Below, piece after piece: positions 46,079-56,047 of a stretch of 64,000 bases of DNA. Position numbers and translations under genes: made by a program. Source of the DNA: Paraliobacillus ryukyuensis (GTDB taxonomy: Bacteria > Bacillota > Bacilli > Bacillales > Amphibacillaceae); the NCBI RefSeq assembly GCF_003315295.1, contig NZ_QNRI01000002.1, positions 372,001 through 436,000 on the forward strand, given 5' to 3'. The notes under the pieces are model-generated. The model did not search any database, was not told where the DNA came from, and saw nothing but the letters and a program-made list of their open reading frames with translations. Numbering within the stretch: position 1 is the first letter of the stretch; each line of letters begins with the position of its first letter.

Positions 46079-47632
46079 TTATTGTTTTAAATGAATATAT
46101 TCGCCTGGGCCAAGTGGTAATCCGAAGAAGTACCAAACAATGAATAAAATGATCCAGACAATCGCGAATGCGATAGAGTACGGGAGTAAGGAAGACATAA
46201 ACGTTCCAATCCCAATTTTTTTATCGTATTTCTGGGCAAAGGTTAATGCAATAGCGAAATAAGCAAGCATTGGTGTGATTGGATTCGTAATGGAATCCCC
46301 AACACGATAAGCGGCTTGCGTAAATGCTGGGCTATAACCAAGCAACATAAACATTGGCACAAATACTGGGGCTAAGATTGCCCACTTGGCTGAAGAAGAA
46401 GCGATAACTAAGTTGATCAGTGCGGCAATAATGACAAATCCAAGCAATAATGGTAAACCAGTCAACCCAATATTTTGTAAGAATTCTGCCCCTTTGATTG
46501 CAACTACTGGACCTAAGTTACTCCAATTAAAGAATGCAATCATCTGTGCTGCAACAAAGGCAATCACAATGTAAGTCCCCATGCTAGCCATAGCTTGTCC
46601 TAAATGATCGGCAACGTCTTTTGATGATTGTAATGTCTTTGTAGCAAATCCATAAAACAATGACGGTACTAAGAAGAATACCATCATTAAGGGAACAATT
46701 CCATCCATGAATGGGGAAGTTGTTAATGATCCTGTTTCTGGATGTCGCAATAAAGCGCCGCTAGGAATGGTAAGAAACGCCACAGCAATTGCTAATACAG
46801 CTAACGAAATTCCGGCCCATAGTAATCCTTTTTTCTCAGAGGGTGTTACTTTTTCCATTTCGATTTCTTCACCTTCATAGTGTCCTAAGCGTGGTTCAAC
46901 AATCTTGGTTGTCACAAACACAGCCACAGGTACTAATATCAGGCATGAAATCACAAGGAAATAATAGTTCATCGCAGGGTTTGCTACATACTCTGGATCG
47001 ATGATTTGTGCTCCTGTTTGAGTAAAACCAGCCACCAATGGATCGAGCATACTTAAAATTAAATTGGCACTAAATCCACCAGCTACAGAAGCATAAGCTG
47101 CTGCCAACCCAGCAATAGGGTGTCTGCCAAGTGCAACAAAAATCATTGCTACAATTGGTGGTAGAACAACCATCGCAGCGTCTGCGGCTGCATTTCCCAC
47201 CATTGCAACCAGTACAATGACGGGTAGGATTAATTTTTTCGGTGCATTAAGAATGGTTGTCTTCATAAAAGCAGCGATTAACCCAGTGGATTCTGCTAAA
47301 CCAACCCCAAGCATAACCACTAGTACTAATCCCAACGGAGGAAAGCTTGTAAAGTTGGTTACTAGGTTTTGTAGGATTTTAATTAAACCAGCACCATTTA
47401 ATAGGTTAACTACTGCTATTTCTTCATTTGTTGCCGGATTTACTGCAGATGTTCCTAAAGTGGAAAAGAGAGCAGAAGCTAATAAAATGATAATCGTGAT
47501 ACCAACAAATAACATGATTGGATCCGGTAATTTATTTCCATACTTTTCAATGAAATCTAAAAATCGATTAAATAGTCCTCTTTTTTTCGGTGATGGGCTA
47601 GGGGCCCCTTCTACATTTGTATGAACTGACAT
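46079..47632 (-). CDS. abgT: AbgT family transporter
   Basis: 517 residues with about 12 membrane helices. Family blocks: NKLPDPIMLFVGITII near the start, GNAAADAAMVVLPPIVAMIF, AYRVGDSITNPITPMLAYFA and YSIAFAIVW. AbgT imports p-aminobenzoyl-glutamate; some members export sulfonamides. The adjacent M20 peptidase-like gene, 22 bases upstream, fits uptake and cleavage of an amidated substrate. ATG start; AAGGGGG just upstream. Confidence 0.92.
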   Translation of the reverse strand: MSVHTNVEGAPSPSPKKRGLFNRFLDFIEKYGNKLPDPIMLFVGITIIILLASALFSTLGTSAVNPATNEEIAVVNLLNGAGLIKILQNLVTNFTSFPPLGLVLVVMLGVGLAESTGLIAAFMKTTILNAPKKLILPVIVLVAMVGNAAADAAMVVLPPIVAMIFVALGRHPIAGLAAAYASVAGGFSANLILSMLDPLVAGFTQTGAQIIDPEYVANPAMNYYFLVISCLILVPVAVFVTTKIVEPRLGHYEGEEIEMEKVTPSEKKGLLWAGISLAVLAIAVAFLTIPSGALLRHPETGSLTTSPFMDGIVPLMMVFFLVPSLFYGFATKTLQSSKDVADHLGQAMASMGTYIVIAFVAAQMIAFFNWSNLGPVVAIKGAEFLQNIGLTGLPLLLGFVIIAALINLVIASSSAKWAILAPVFVPMFMLLGYSPAFTQAAYRVGDSITNPITPMLAYFAIALTFAQKYDKKIGIGTFMSSLLPYSIAFAIVWIILFIVWYFFGLPLGPGEYIHLKQ

Positions 47633-47654
47633 ACGTATCCCCCTTAATAATTTT

Positions 47655-48821
47655 TTATTTATAGTTTAAAACAGCTTTGCCCAATACTTTACTGGCATGC
47701 AACATGCAGCGTTCATCAATATCAAATTTCGGATGATGATGTGGATAGGTTTCTTCCCAATCGGGATGTTGTGCACCTGTGAAGAAAAATGTTCCTTTCA
47801 CATGCTCTAAATAGTAGGCAAAATCTTCTCCGCCCATTTGTGGTTCAATTTCATAAACGTCATCCACGCCTGGAATAGTTTTCGCCAGTTCTGCTACATA
47901 ATTGGTTTCTTTTTCGGTATTGTGAACAGCTGGATAACCTCGAACAAAGTTAAAATCATAGTCCGCATCACTCGCTAAACAAGTTCCCTCTACAATGCGT
48001 TTCATTTCTTGCTCTACCTTGGTACGAACGGATTCTTTAAACGTGCGGACGGTTCCATCAATTTGGACCGTGTCTGCGATCACGTTAAATGCATTTTGAG
48101 CGACAAAGTTACCGACGGATACGACAGCTGATGCAAGTGGGTCCACTCGTCTACTTACAATTTGCTGTAAATTAGTAACCACTTGCGATCCAATAACAAC
48201 GGCATCTTTGGTAAGATGAGGTTGTGCACCATGGCCTCCTTTTCCTTTTACAGTCAGGTGGAAGCGGTCAGCGGCTGCCATGACTGGACCACTGCGATAA
48301 CCAACACTCCCTACTGGGCCTGTTGCCCAAACATGGGTACCAAAGATGACGTCTACCCCATTGAGACATCCATCTTCAATCATGGCAATCGCGCCACCAG
48401 GTTGATACTCTTCAGCATGTTGGTGGATAAAAACAACCGTACCACTGAGCTCATCTTGTAGTTGGTTGAGCGCTTTTGCTAAAATTAATAATGTCGCGGT
48501 ATGGGCATCATGACCACAAGCATGCATGACCCCATCATTTTTAGATTTAAAAGGTACATCGGTTTGTTCTTGGATTGGTAGGGCATCAAAGTCGGCACGT
48601 AACGCAATTGTTGGACCAGGTTTCGCGCCTGTTAGTTTGGCAACCACACCTCTACCTCCTACACCTGTGCGTACGTCATGTCCCAATTGTTTATGATAAT
48701 TGGCAATATATTTTGGTGTTTCCACTTCTTCAAACGATAATTCCGGATATTGATGAAGATATCTCCGAATTTCTACTGCTTCCTCGTATAGTTGATCTAA
48801 TATTTCAAATAAGTTTTGCAT
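47655..48821 (-). CDS. M20D amidohydrolase
   Basis: 388 residues. Metal-ligand segments ACGHDAHTA, HQHAEEYQPGGA and GGEDFAYYL plus the lid-domain GKGGHGAQPH are in order; this is the aminobenzoyl-glutamate hydrolase/N-acyl-amino-acid hydrolase branch. It would hydrolyse an amide taken up by the AbgT partner; p-aminobenzoyl-glutamate is inferred from context only. First gene of the operon, ATG after GAAGG. Confidence 0.9.
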   Translation of the reverse strand: MQNLFEILDQLYEEAVEIRRYLHQYPELSFEEVETPKYIANYHKQLGHDVRTGVGGRGVVAKLTGAKPGPTIALRADFDALPIQEQTDVPFKSKNDGVMHACGHDAHTATLLILAKALNQLQDELSGTVVFIHQHAEEYQPGGAIAMIEDGCLNGVDVIFGTHVWATGPVGSVGYRSGPVMAAADRFHLTVKGKGGHGAQPHLTKDAVVIGSQVVTNLQQIVSRRVDPLASAVVSVGNFVAQNAFNVIADTVQIDGTVRTFKESVRTKVEQEMKRIVEGTCLASDADYDFNFVRGYPAVHNTEKETNYVAELAKTIPGVDDVYEIEPQMGGEDFAYYLEHVKGTFFFTGAQHPDWEETYPHHHPKFDIDERCMLHASKVLGKAVLNYK

Positions 48822-48875
48822 CCCTTCGCCTTCTTTCTCTAAATTGCTAATTTTCTAATAATTATAATGGTATTA

Positions 48876-48905
48876 ATAATAATGGAAACGAATCGTTTTC
48901 GTCAA
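48876..48905 (-). promoter_or_regulatory. Promoter of the amidohydrolase-abgT operon with operator in the spacer
   Basis: Minus strand: TTGACG (48900-48905), 18-base spacer, TATTAT (48876-48881). The spacer contains AAACGAATCGTTT (48886-48898), a 13-base palindrome with a single central base, placed to act as an operator. Confidence 0.7.
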
Positions 48906-48910
48906 TGTCA

Positions 48911-48947
48911 TTTTGCATAAAAATTCATTTTTGTTTTTTATGCAAAA
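48911..48947. repeat. 13-bp inverted repeat upstream of the abg promoter
   Basis: TTTTGCATAAAAA (48911-48923) and its exact complement (48935-48947), 11 bases apart, lie just upstream of the -35 box. It may be a regulator site or a stem-loop; in either case it is too perfect to ignore. Confidence 0.6.
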
Positions 48948-49177
48948 GGTTTTGGGTTTATATATTGTTAATATAAGGAAACATTTACAATAATTTATGA
49001 CCATATATTTGTATATTGCCAGTGTAGATGAAATAGTTTAAGTCGTGGCATTGCTCACTTAACCTATACATAAGCGTAGGGAATGGTAAAAAGATAAAAA
49101 GTGAAGGTCTGATAACTTACGAGTTATACTCATTTGTGGATGTAAGTTATTTAATAGATATCTAACGAAAATTGTGC
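48948..49177. other. Intergenic stretch between divergent operons
   Basis: No gene or repeat seen other than AT-rich DNA between the abg promoter region and the promoter and cre site of the PRD regulator. Confidence 0.4.
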
Positions 49178-49237
49178 TTGCAATATGATACGATGGCTTT
49201 ATATATTAATAACGAAATATTTATGTGAGCGCTTTCC
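49178..49237 (+). promoter_or_regulatory. Promoter and cre site of the PRD regulator-aldolase-PTS operon
   Basis: TTGCAA (49178-49183), 16-base spacer, TATATT (49200-49205); a catabolite responsive element TGTGAGCGCTTTCC (49224-49237) close to the consensus TGAAAGCGCTTTCA follows, where bound CcpA would repress. Confidence 0.7.
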
Positions 49238-49312
49238 TTATTGGAAAGGAAAACACTTATTATAGCATAGGAGTAGGAAGTAAACCTATAATGAACTTAG
49301 GAGGCGAGGTTA

Positions 49313-51166
49313 ATGAAAGACAGACATGCCAAGTTACTCCAATTAATACGATTCACTAATGAAAGGGGAGAGCATATAAGCGGAAAGATACTCAGCGAAC
49401 AATTAGGTGTAAGTACGCGTACAGTTCGAAACGATATTAGTTATTTAAATAATCACTATTTGGTTGATGCGCACATTTATTCAAACAATCGATTGGGTTA
49501 TCGTATTGAAGGAAAAATGCAAGATTTTAATTCAACTGTCTATTTTGAATTTAATCAACGAGCATTTTTTATTATTCAGTTACTGATTAAAAGCCAAGAA
49601 TGGAAAGTCAACCAAGATATTGCTGATCAATTATTTGTTTCTGCACAGACAATTAGTTCTGATTTAATTAAGATTTCAGAGTCTATTGGCAGACAACAGC
49701 TTTCCTTATCATTGAAAACAGAAGCTTTTTGTGGCATTCGTTTTAACGGCAATGAAATTGACAAACGACAGCTATTGGCTAGTTTTGTTAAAAAAGAATT
49801 CAGTACAAGAGAAGAATTAGTGCATGAATTGAGTTATTTATTTAGTAGCTATTTTACTCGGGAAGAAATTGAAAGCGTTATCTATAATTTCGACACCGTG
49901 ATAGCAGAGTTTGAAGTGAGGATGGAAACTGAGAAGTGGTCCTCTTTATTAGTGAGTCTACTTATTCAAAAGCAAAGAATACCTAACTTTTCCATTCCAT
50001 CAAATGAAATACAAGTTCGTTCGATTAATAAAACGAGTAAAGAATTTGTATTTGCTTCTAAATTAATCCAAAAAATATCGAGTCCAAATGAAGCTGAAAT
50101 ATTACCTGAAATTGAATTTTTGGCCTTACAATTAATTGGGTTGAATGTTTTTCAAACGCTTTATGCTAGTAATTTACCAATGGCTCAAGATATGGGTTTT
50201 GAAGTTAAAGAGTCTTTATTCACATTAGGAAAAAGATATGGCTATGACTTCTTGAATGATCAGAAGCTGGTAGATGGATTGGAGAATCATTTAAAAAGAG
50301 TGATTTGTCCACTAAAGCATCACATCTATACAACAAATAAGTATTTGACTTATATTAAGTCGGAATACATCCAGGCTTATCAGATGGCAATTGTTTTTTC
50401 AAAATTAATTAGTCAAAAATTTGCCGTTCCAATGGTAGAAAATGAAGTCGGCTATATCGCATTGCATATTGAAGCTTCTTTGGAAAGATTGAATGATTTA
50501 TCGACCAAGGTTGCCTTAGTAAGTGAATATCAGGATATTACAGTAACTTTACGCAAACAAAAGATTGAGAAAAACTTTCCTAATATTCAAATAATGGGTA
50601 CCTATGCCAAAACTGAAATTCATGAAATTCCCGAAAATGTATCTCTAGTGGTTTCTACATTTCCATTAGAAATGAAGTTTCGACATACAATGACGGTGAA
50701 TACGTTCTTAAATGCAGACGACTTGATGCGTATTAAACAAAATATCACATTTGGTATTATTCAAAATAGGGTCGATGAACATCAATTTATCTATTTAAAT
50801 GAATCGTCAAAAGAATCTTTTCTTGAACAAATGGTAGAGCATTTCAATCTACAGCAGTATCACAAAAGTATTCTGGATCGTGAATCGCTTTCCTCAACAG
50901 ATATTGGAAACGATATTGCGTTACCGCATCCTTTGTTTTCATCAGAGGAAGAACAGTCCTCTATTTATATAGGAATTAATCATGCTAAGCTGAATTGGGG
51001 AGAACGAACGGTCCGATTGGTCTTTCTACTTATTCTTAGTGAGAAAGATGAACTTAGATATGAATATATCTATCGCGAAATATATCAACTAATGCGAAAT
51101 GAATTTAAAATTCAACAGTTAATGCGCACAGATAGTTATGACCAGTTTATAGATATTTTAAATTAA
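49313..51166 (+). CDS. PTS-regulated transcriptional activator (HTH, PRD, EIIA domains)
   Basis: 617 residues. N-terminal HTH_11 (SGKILSEQLGVSTRTVRND at 24-42), a second helical region, two PRD-like regions (about 170-400, with VENEVGYIALHIEASLER), a degenerate EIIB-like part whose Cys is not evident, and a C-terminal fructose-type EIIA with His in DIALPHPL. Such MtlR/LicR/ManR-like activators sense phosphorylation by the PTS. ATG after AGGAGG. First gene of the operon with aldolase and PTS genes. Confidence 0.9.
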   Translation: MKDRHAKLLQLIRFTNERGEHISGKILSEQLGVSTRTVRNDISYLNNHYLVDAHIYSNNRLGYRIEGKMQDFNSTVYFEFNQRAFFIIQLLIKSQEWKVNQDIADQLFVSAQTISSDLIKISESIGRQQLSLSLKTEAFCGIRFNGNEIDKRQLLASFVKKEFSTREELVHELSYLFSSYFTREEIESVIYNFDTVIAEFEVRMETEKWSSLLVSLLIQKQRIPNFSIPSNEIQVRSINKTSKEFVFASKLIQKISSPNEAEILPEIEFLALQLIGLNVFQTLYASNLPMAQDMGFEVKESLFTLGKRYGYDFLNDQKLVDGLENHLKRVICPLKHHIYTTNKYLTYIKSEYIQAYQMAIVFSKLISQKFAVPMVENEVGYIALHIEASLERLNDLSTKVALVSEYQDITVTLRKQKIEKNFPNIQIMGTYAKTEIHEIPENVSLVVSTFPLEMKFRHTMTVNTFLNADDLMRIKQNITFGIIQNRVDEHQFIYLNESSKESFLEQMVEHFNLQQYHKSILDRESLSSTDIGNDIALPHPLFSSEEEQSSIYIGINHAKLNWGERTVRLVFLLILSEKDELRYEYIYREIYQLMRNEFKIQQLMRTDSYDQFIDILN

Positions 51167-51184
51167 ACAAATGGAGGAATGAAC

Positions 51185-52081
51185 ATGTTATTAACAATGA
51201 ATCAAATGTTGTCGGTGGCACATAAAAATAAATTTGCGGTGGGTTCTTACAATGTATCTAATAATGAGTTATTACGAGCGATTATTGAGACGGCTGAAGA
51301 AAAAAAATCACCTGCCATCATTCAAATCCACCCAAATGAGCTAGATTTGGTAGGAGATGCCTTTGTCGCTTATGCTCGAGAAGCTGCGAAAAAGGCAAGT
51401 GTACCAGTAGTAATTCACCAAGATCATTGCGGAACGATAGAAGGTACATTACGAGCAATTCGAAACGGATATACTTCCGTTATGATTGACGGCTCTCATT
51501 TGTCTTTTGAAGAGAATATCGAGTTGACTAAAGAAGCGGTTAAAATTGCTCATTCAGTTGGCGTTTCAGTTGAAGCAGAGTTAGGAACTATAGGGGAGAA
51601 TATCGGTAGCTCTGAAGGAGGAGCAGCAGAGATATTATACACCGATCCTGAACAAGCGAAAGAGTTCGTTGAAAGAACGAATTGTGATACGTTAGCTGTT
51701 GCAATTGGGACTTCGCATGGTTTTTATCCAAAAACGTTAAAACCTGAAATTCAGTTAGATCGTTTAGAAGCGATCAATCGTCAAGTGAGTATTCCGCTGG
51801 TGCTACATGGTGGATCGGATAATCCTGATGAAGATATTCGAAATTCAACCAAATACGGGATTTCCAAGATCAATCTATCGAGTGATATGAAAAGGGGATT
51901 CTTTAATCAATTACGTGAAACATTAGCTAAAAATCCAGATGATTTTGAACCCGATGTATTATTTCCAAAAGCCAATGAAGCAGCAAAAGAAGTTTTACGA
52001 TATAAGATGGATCTCTTCGGATCAACTAACAAAGCTTCACTTTATAAATTAGGAGAACTCGGTTCAGCTCTAACAAAATAA
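51185..52081 (+). CDS. Class II ketose-bisphosphate aldolase (fructose/tagatose type)
   Basis: About 298 residues. HQDHCG carries the catalytic Asp and a zinc His, then EAELGTIGE, GTSHGFY and LHGGSDNPD with further zinc ligands. Cleaves a ketose-1,6-bisphosphate; fructose or tagatose is not distinguishable by eye. ATG at 51185 has GGAGG at the right distance; the ATG at 51179 is too close. Confidence 0.88.
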   Translation: MLLTMNQMLSVAHKNKFAVGSYNVSNNELLRAIIETAEEKKSPAIIQIHPNELDLVGDAFVAYAREAAKKASVPVVIHQDHCGTIEGTLRAIRNGYTSVMIDGSHLSFEENIELTKEAVKIAHSVGVSVEAELGTIGENIGSSEGGAAEILYTDPEQAKEFVERTNCDTLAVAIGTSHGFYPKTLKPEIQLDRLEAINRQVSIPLVLHGGSDNPDEDIRNSTKYGISKINLSSDMKRGFFNQLRETLAKNPDDFEPDVLFPKANEAAKEVLRYKMDLFGSTNKASLYKLGELGSALTK

Positions 52082-52108
52082 GTGGATTGAAAGAGAGGAG
52101 GCTAAAAG

Positions 52109-52582
52109 ATGGAAACAGAAGTGATTGATTTATCCGAATTAATGACGGAAGAAACAATCGATTTAGAAATGGATGCGACAACAAAAGAAGAAGTCATTTC
52201 ACAGCTAGTTGATTTACTAGTACAAAAAGGTATGGTTGAATCTAAAGCGCAATTTATCCAAGATGTTTATGAACGTGAACAAGGAGGGGCTACAGGAATC
52301 GGTAATGGCATAGCGATACCACATGGGAAGTCTGATAGTGTGCGTCAAACTGCCATAGCTATTGGCAGAACCAAAACGGCAGTAGCGTGGGAAACATTAG
52401 ATGATGAGCCAATTAGTACATTTATCCTTTTTGCAGTAAGTGATAAAGACAAGAATAATCTGCATTTGAAATTACTAGCTAAGATTGCTGGCTCACTTGC
52501 AAATGATTATGTTTGCGATACGGTAAAACATGCAAATAGTCCAAAAAAGGTAATCGAAACGTTACAGGAAGGTAGTCAGTAA
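52109..52582 (+). CDS. PTS fructose-type EIIA
   Basis: 157 residues, single EIIA domain of the fructose/mannitol class; the phospho-His lies in NGIAIPHGKS. Receives phosphate from HPr. ATG after AGAGAGGAGG. Confidence 0.92.
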   Translation: METEVIDLSELMTEETIDLEMDATTKEEVISQLVDLLVQKGMVESKAQFIQDVYEREQGGATGIGNGIAIPHGKSDSVRQTAIAIGRTKTAVAWETLDDEPISTFILFAVSDKDKNNLHLKLLAKIAGSLANDYVCDTVKHANSPKKVIETLQEGSQ

Positions 52583-52643
52583 CTAGGGTCTTGGTAGCTG
52601 ATAACTAGCATGATAATCGTTTGACAGAAAAGGAGGAAGAAAA

Positions 52644-52961
52644 ATGAAAATTATTGGAGTCGCAGCTTGTACTGCTGGAGTAGCTCATACGTATCTAGCT
52701 AAAGAAAAGCTGTTGAATGCTGCAAAAGAAGCTGGACATCAAGTGAAAATAGAAACACAAGGAACGATTGGAACGGAAGATGAATTAACAAATCAGGAAA
52801 TAATAGAAGCGGATGCAGTGATTATCGCAGCAGATATCAGCATTTCAGGTCGCGATCGTTTTAAAGAAAAGAAAGTTATTCAAATCCCGACGCATATTGC
52901 AATGAAGTCACCTAAAGCACTTATGAAAAAAATTGAAGATGAATTGAATGCTACAACTTAA
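52644..52961 (+). CDS. PTS fructose-type EIIB
   Basis: 105 residues; phospho-Cys in VAACTAGVAHTYLAKE, the usual EIIB-Fru start, followed by IETQGTIG. ATG after AAAGGAGG. Takes phosphate from EIIA and gives it to the sugar in EIIC. Confidence 0.93.
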   Translation: MKIIGVAACTAGVAHTYLAKEKLLNAAKEAGHQVKIETQGTIGTEDELTNQEIIEADAVIIAADISISGRDRFKEKKVIQIPTHIAMKSPKALMKKIEDELNATT

Positions 52962-52981
52962 TTGAGGAAGGAGCATTAATC

Positions 52982-54073
52982 ATGAAACAGATAGGCATCA
53001 TTGTAAAAAAACACTTACTAACAGGAATATCGTACATGATTCCTCTGATCGTAGCGGCAGGTATTTGTATAGCACTTGGACAAATATTTGGTGGCGTAGA
53101 TGTTGCAGAAGCTGAAGGGACGATTCCGTACTATCTAAATCAGATCGGTGGATGGGGAATGCAATTAGTTGTTCCTTTAATTGCGGGCTCTATTGCGTTA
53201 TCAATCGCAGATCGACCGGGTTTAGCACCTGGACTTGTGATAGGGTATATAGCAAATGAAATTGAAAGCGGTTTTATAGGTGGGATTATTGGTGGCTTTC
53301 TTGTTGGTTATACAGTAATTTTAATCAAAAAATATGTAAAAGTACCAAACAGTATGGCTGGGCTCATGCCCGTCATGATTATCCCTGTTCTTGCCACGGT
53401 TATCAGTGGTTTGTTGATGATAACTATTATTGGTCAACCTATCTCTGCATTGCAAAATCTTTTATTAAATATGCTAGAGTCAATGGAAGGTGGTTCTAGT
53501 TTTGCGATGGGATCTATCCTAGGAGCAATGGCTAGTTTTGATTTTGGTGGTCCCGTCAATAAGACTATGTCACTTTTTGCTGATGGCTTACTAGTTGATG
53601 GTGTTTATGGTCCGCAAGCAGTTAAGTTTATTGGTTCAATGGTACCTCCGTTTGGTATAGGACTTTCTTTCTTGATTACGAGATATAAATATACGAAGAT
53701 AGAGCGAGAAGCTTTGAAAGCGGCGGTTCCAATGGGAATATGTATGATTACGGAAGGTGTTATCCCGATAGCTGCTAGAGATATCATACGAGTGGTAACA
53801 GCTTGTTCCCTTGGATCAGCTGTCGGTGGTGGACTTTCGATGACTCTGGGTGTTGGTAGTACTGTGCCTCATGGTGGTTTACTAGTTGTTCCTTTGATGA
53901 TTAATCCGTTTTATTTCCTAATGTGTCTAGGAATCGGTACGGTTATAACAGCTACTATTCTATCGGTATGGAAACCAGCAGCTAAGGAAGATGAAAACGA
54001 AGCGATAAATGATGAAGAAACAGAGGAAGAAGAAACAGATTTATCCGGAATTGATTTTAAAACAGGGATGTAA
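52982..54073 (+). CDS. PTS fructose-type EIIC permease
   Basis: 363 residues with 9-10 membrane helices; GGPVNKTMSLFADG and ITEGVIPIAARD are family blocks. Acidic cytosolic tail (DEENEAIN-like region ending SGIDFKTGM). Exact sugar unknown; the aldolase next door indicates a ketose or a sugar entering as a ketose phosphate. Confidence 0.9.
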   Translation: MKQIGIIVKKHLLTGISYMIPLIVAAGICIALGQIFGGVDVAEAEGTIPYYLNQIGGWGMQLVVPLIAGSIALSIADRPGLAPGLVIGYIANEIESGFIGGIIGGFLVGYTVILIKKYVKVPNSMAGLMPVMIIPVLATVISGLLMITIIGQPISALQNLLLNMLESMEGGSSFAMGSILGAMASFDFGGPVNKTMSLFADGLLVDGVYGPQAVKFIGSMVPPFGIGLSFLITRYKYTKIEREALKAAVPMGICMITEGVIPIAARDIIRVVTACSLGSAVGGGLSMTLGVGSTVPHGGLLVVPLMINPFYFLMCLGIGTVITATILSVWKPAAKEDENEAINDEETEEEETDLSGIDFKTGM

Positions 54074-54102
54074 ATGATGCTGAATCACCTATTTGTATTA
54101 CG

Positions 54103-54140
54103 AAAAACCAATCGGGAAATAGTATCTTGATTGGTTTTTT
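54103..54140 (+). terminator. Terminator of the aldolase-PTS operon
   Basis: AAAAACCAATC (54103-54113) and GATTGGTTTTT (54129-54139), T run. Confidence 0.85.
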
Positions 54141-54420
54141 CATGGTGTAAGATAGAATTGATCGAATGAAAAGGTGTTTTCTTTCTCACTTGACCTATAC
54201 ATATACACTATCTTATAATAATCTCCTATACTTTTTGGAGAAGAAGAAGTATAAAAAATTTATAAGTATAGTTTAACTATGATAGTACACATTTATATAT
54301 TTCAATCGTTTCATTTTGCTTTAGAATAGTGGACATTTTTTTGAATGCTTAATAAACGTTACAATTTCATAAAAATTTTATTATCTCAGGAACTTACTTA
54401 TCTACATCAGGAGGACAACA

Positions 54421-55977
54421 TTGGATAAAGATGACAGTAAGACGCCAAATCACACAACAGATCGGACGGTACTTTTTATAAGTGGAGGTTTATTAGTCCT
54501 ATTTGTTGTATTGGCAATGATTGATTTAAGTATGGTAGAAGGTTGGATTAATCAATCCTTCCAGTTTTCAGCAACATTTTTTGGTTCGTATTGGGAATTA
54601 TTATTATTAGCTAATTTTGTAATAGGTATGGTTTTAGCAATTTCAAAATATGGAAAGGTCCGTTTAGGAAAATTACGCAAACCGGAGCACGGATCTTATC
54701 GTTGGATTGCAATGATTCTTTGTACATTGCTTGCCAGCGGTGGTGTATTCTGGGCAGCTTCAGGCCCCTTAATGCATTTTATCTCCAACCCACCTCTTTT
54801 TGACGATAACTCCTCGGCCTTAGCGGGCGTGGATCCAGCGTTAGCACAGAGCTTCTTACATTGGGGATTCTTAGCTTGGTCGATTTTAGGTACATTAGCT
54901 ACCATCGTGTTAATGTATGTGCACTATCATAAAGACTATCCAATGAAACCAAGAGGCATGCTCTATCCTCTTTTTGGAGAAAAAATATTTCATAAAAAAA
55001 GTATTATCGGCATTCTTGCTGATGTGATCTCCATTGTGGCAGTAGCTGCTGGTACGATGGGGCCAATTGGTTTTCTAGGTTTACAAGTAGGTTACGGTAT
55101 GCATGTACTATTTGATATCCCAAACACACTAGTTACCAATATTATTGTGGTTAGTGTACTAGTCGTGATTGCTGCGATCTCAGTTGCTACTGGTATTGAC
55201 CGCGGAATTCAATTCTTAAGTAAAGTGAACGTAGGATTGACGGTTGTTTTAGCAGGATGTGTCTTGATATTAGGTCCGACGATGTTTATTATCAATCATT
55301 TTATTTCAGCAGAAGGATTTCATTTGCAAAACATGTTAACAATGGCTTTATATCAAGGTAATCAAGCATGGTTAGGTGCTTGGACGGTATTCTTCTGGGG
55401 TTGGTTCTTAGGGTATGGACCAATGATGGCAATTTTTATTGCGAGAATATCACGAGGCCGGACGATCAGACAATTAGTAGTAGCTGTGTCCATTATCGCG
55501 CCATTGGTTACTAATTTTTGGTTCTCCGTTATTGGCGGGACAGGAATTAAGGCTGAACTAGATTCACCTGGATCTATTTCTGAACCATTAAATAGTGGTG
55601 GAAAACCAGCAGCGGTAATGGCAATTATGGATCAACTTCCATTAGGCTTTTATTTAGCCATTGGCTTCTTATTCATCTCGTTGATCTTTGTTGCGACAAC
55701 AGTGGATTCTATATCGTATACCGTGGCAGTATCACTAACTGGTAGTGATGAACCTAACAGACTGATTCGCGTGTTCTGGGTTTTAATGTTTGGTTTGTTG
55801 TCGATTGTACTATTGGCGATTGGTGAAAACAGTGTCAGTGCAATTCAAAATGCAATTGTCGTGACCGCCGTACCAGTGTCGATCTTGATGCTCCCGACGC
55901 TTTGGGGGACAGTACAGGTTTCACGTAAACTTGCAGTGGAGCAACAGATTGATAGTAAAGTAAAAATTGATAAATAA
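54421..55977 (+). CDS. BCCT family transporter (betaine/choline/carnitine)
   Basis: 518 residues with 12 helices. WTVFFWGWFLGYGPMMAIFI, followed by ARISRGRTIRQ, is the family's signature; the GMHVLFDI segment and FVATTVDSISY are also typical. The usual Trp-rich box is partly altered (GWFLGYGP). Members take up compatible solutes such as betaine with Na+. TTG start after AGGAGGACAACA. Monocistronic, with a terminator. Confidence 0.88.
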   Translation: MDKDDSKTPNHTTDRTVLFISGGLLVLFVVLAMIDLSMVEGWINQSFQFSATFFGSYWELLLLANFVIGMVLAISKYGKVRLGKLRKPEHGSYRWIAMILCTLLASGGVFWAASGPLMHFISNPPLFDDNSSALAGVDPALAQSFLHWGFLAWSILGTLATIVLMYVHYHKDYPMKPRGMLYPLFGEKIFHKKSIIGILADVISIVAVAAGTMGPIGFLGLQVGYGMHVLFDIPNTLVTNIIVVSVLVVIAAISVATGIDRGIQFLSKVNVGLTVVLAGCVLILGPTMFIINHFISAEGFHLQNMLTMALYQGNQAWLGAWTVFFWGWFLGYGPMMAIFIARISRGRTIRQLVVAVSIIAPLVTNFWFSVIGGTGIKAELDSPGSISEPLNSGGKPAAVMAIMDQLPLGFYLAIGFLFISLIFVATTVDSISYTVAVSLTGSDEPNRLIRVFWVLMFGLLSIVLLAIGENSVSAIQNAIVVTAVPVSILMLPTLWGTVQVSRKLAVEQQIDSKVKIDK

Positions 55978-55984
55978 ATGATAG

Positions 55985-56015
55985 ATTCCTCACTATTTAG
56001 GTAGTGGGGATTTTT
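55985..56015 (+). terminator. Terminator of the BCCT gene
   Basis: ATTCCTCACTA (55985-55995) pairs with TAGTGGGGATT (56002-56012) with one G-T pair, followed by T. Confidence 0.75.
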
Positions 56016-56047
56016 AAAATTGCATTTCTTTAAAGAAATCGTGGATG

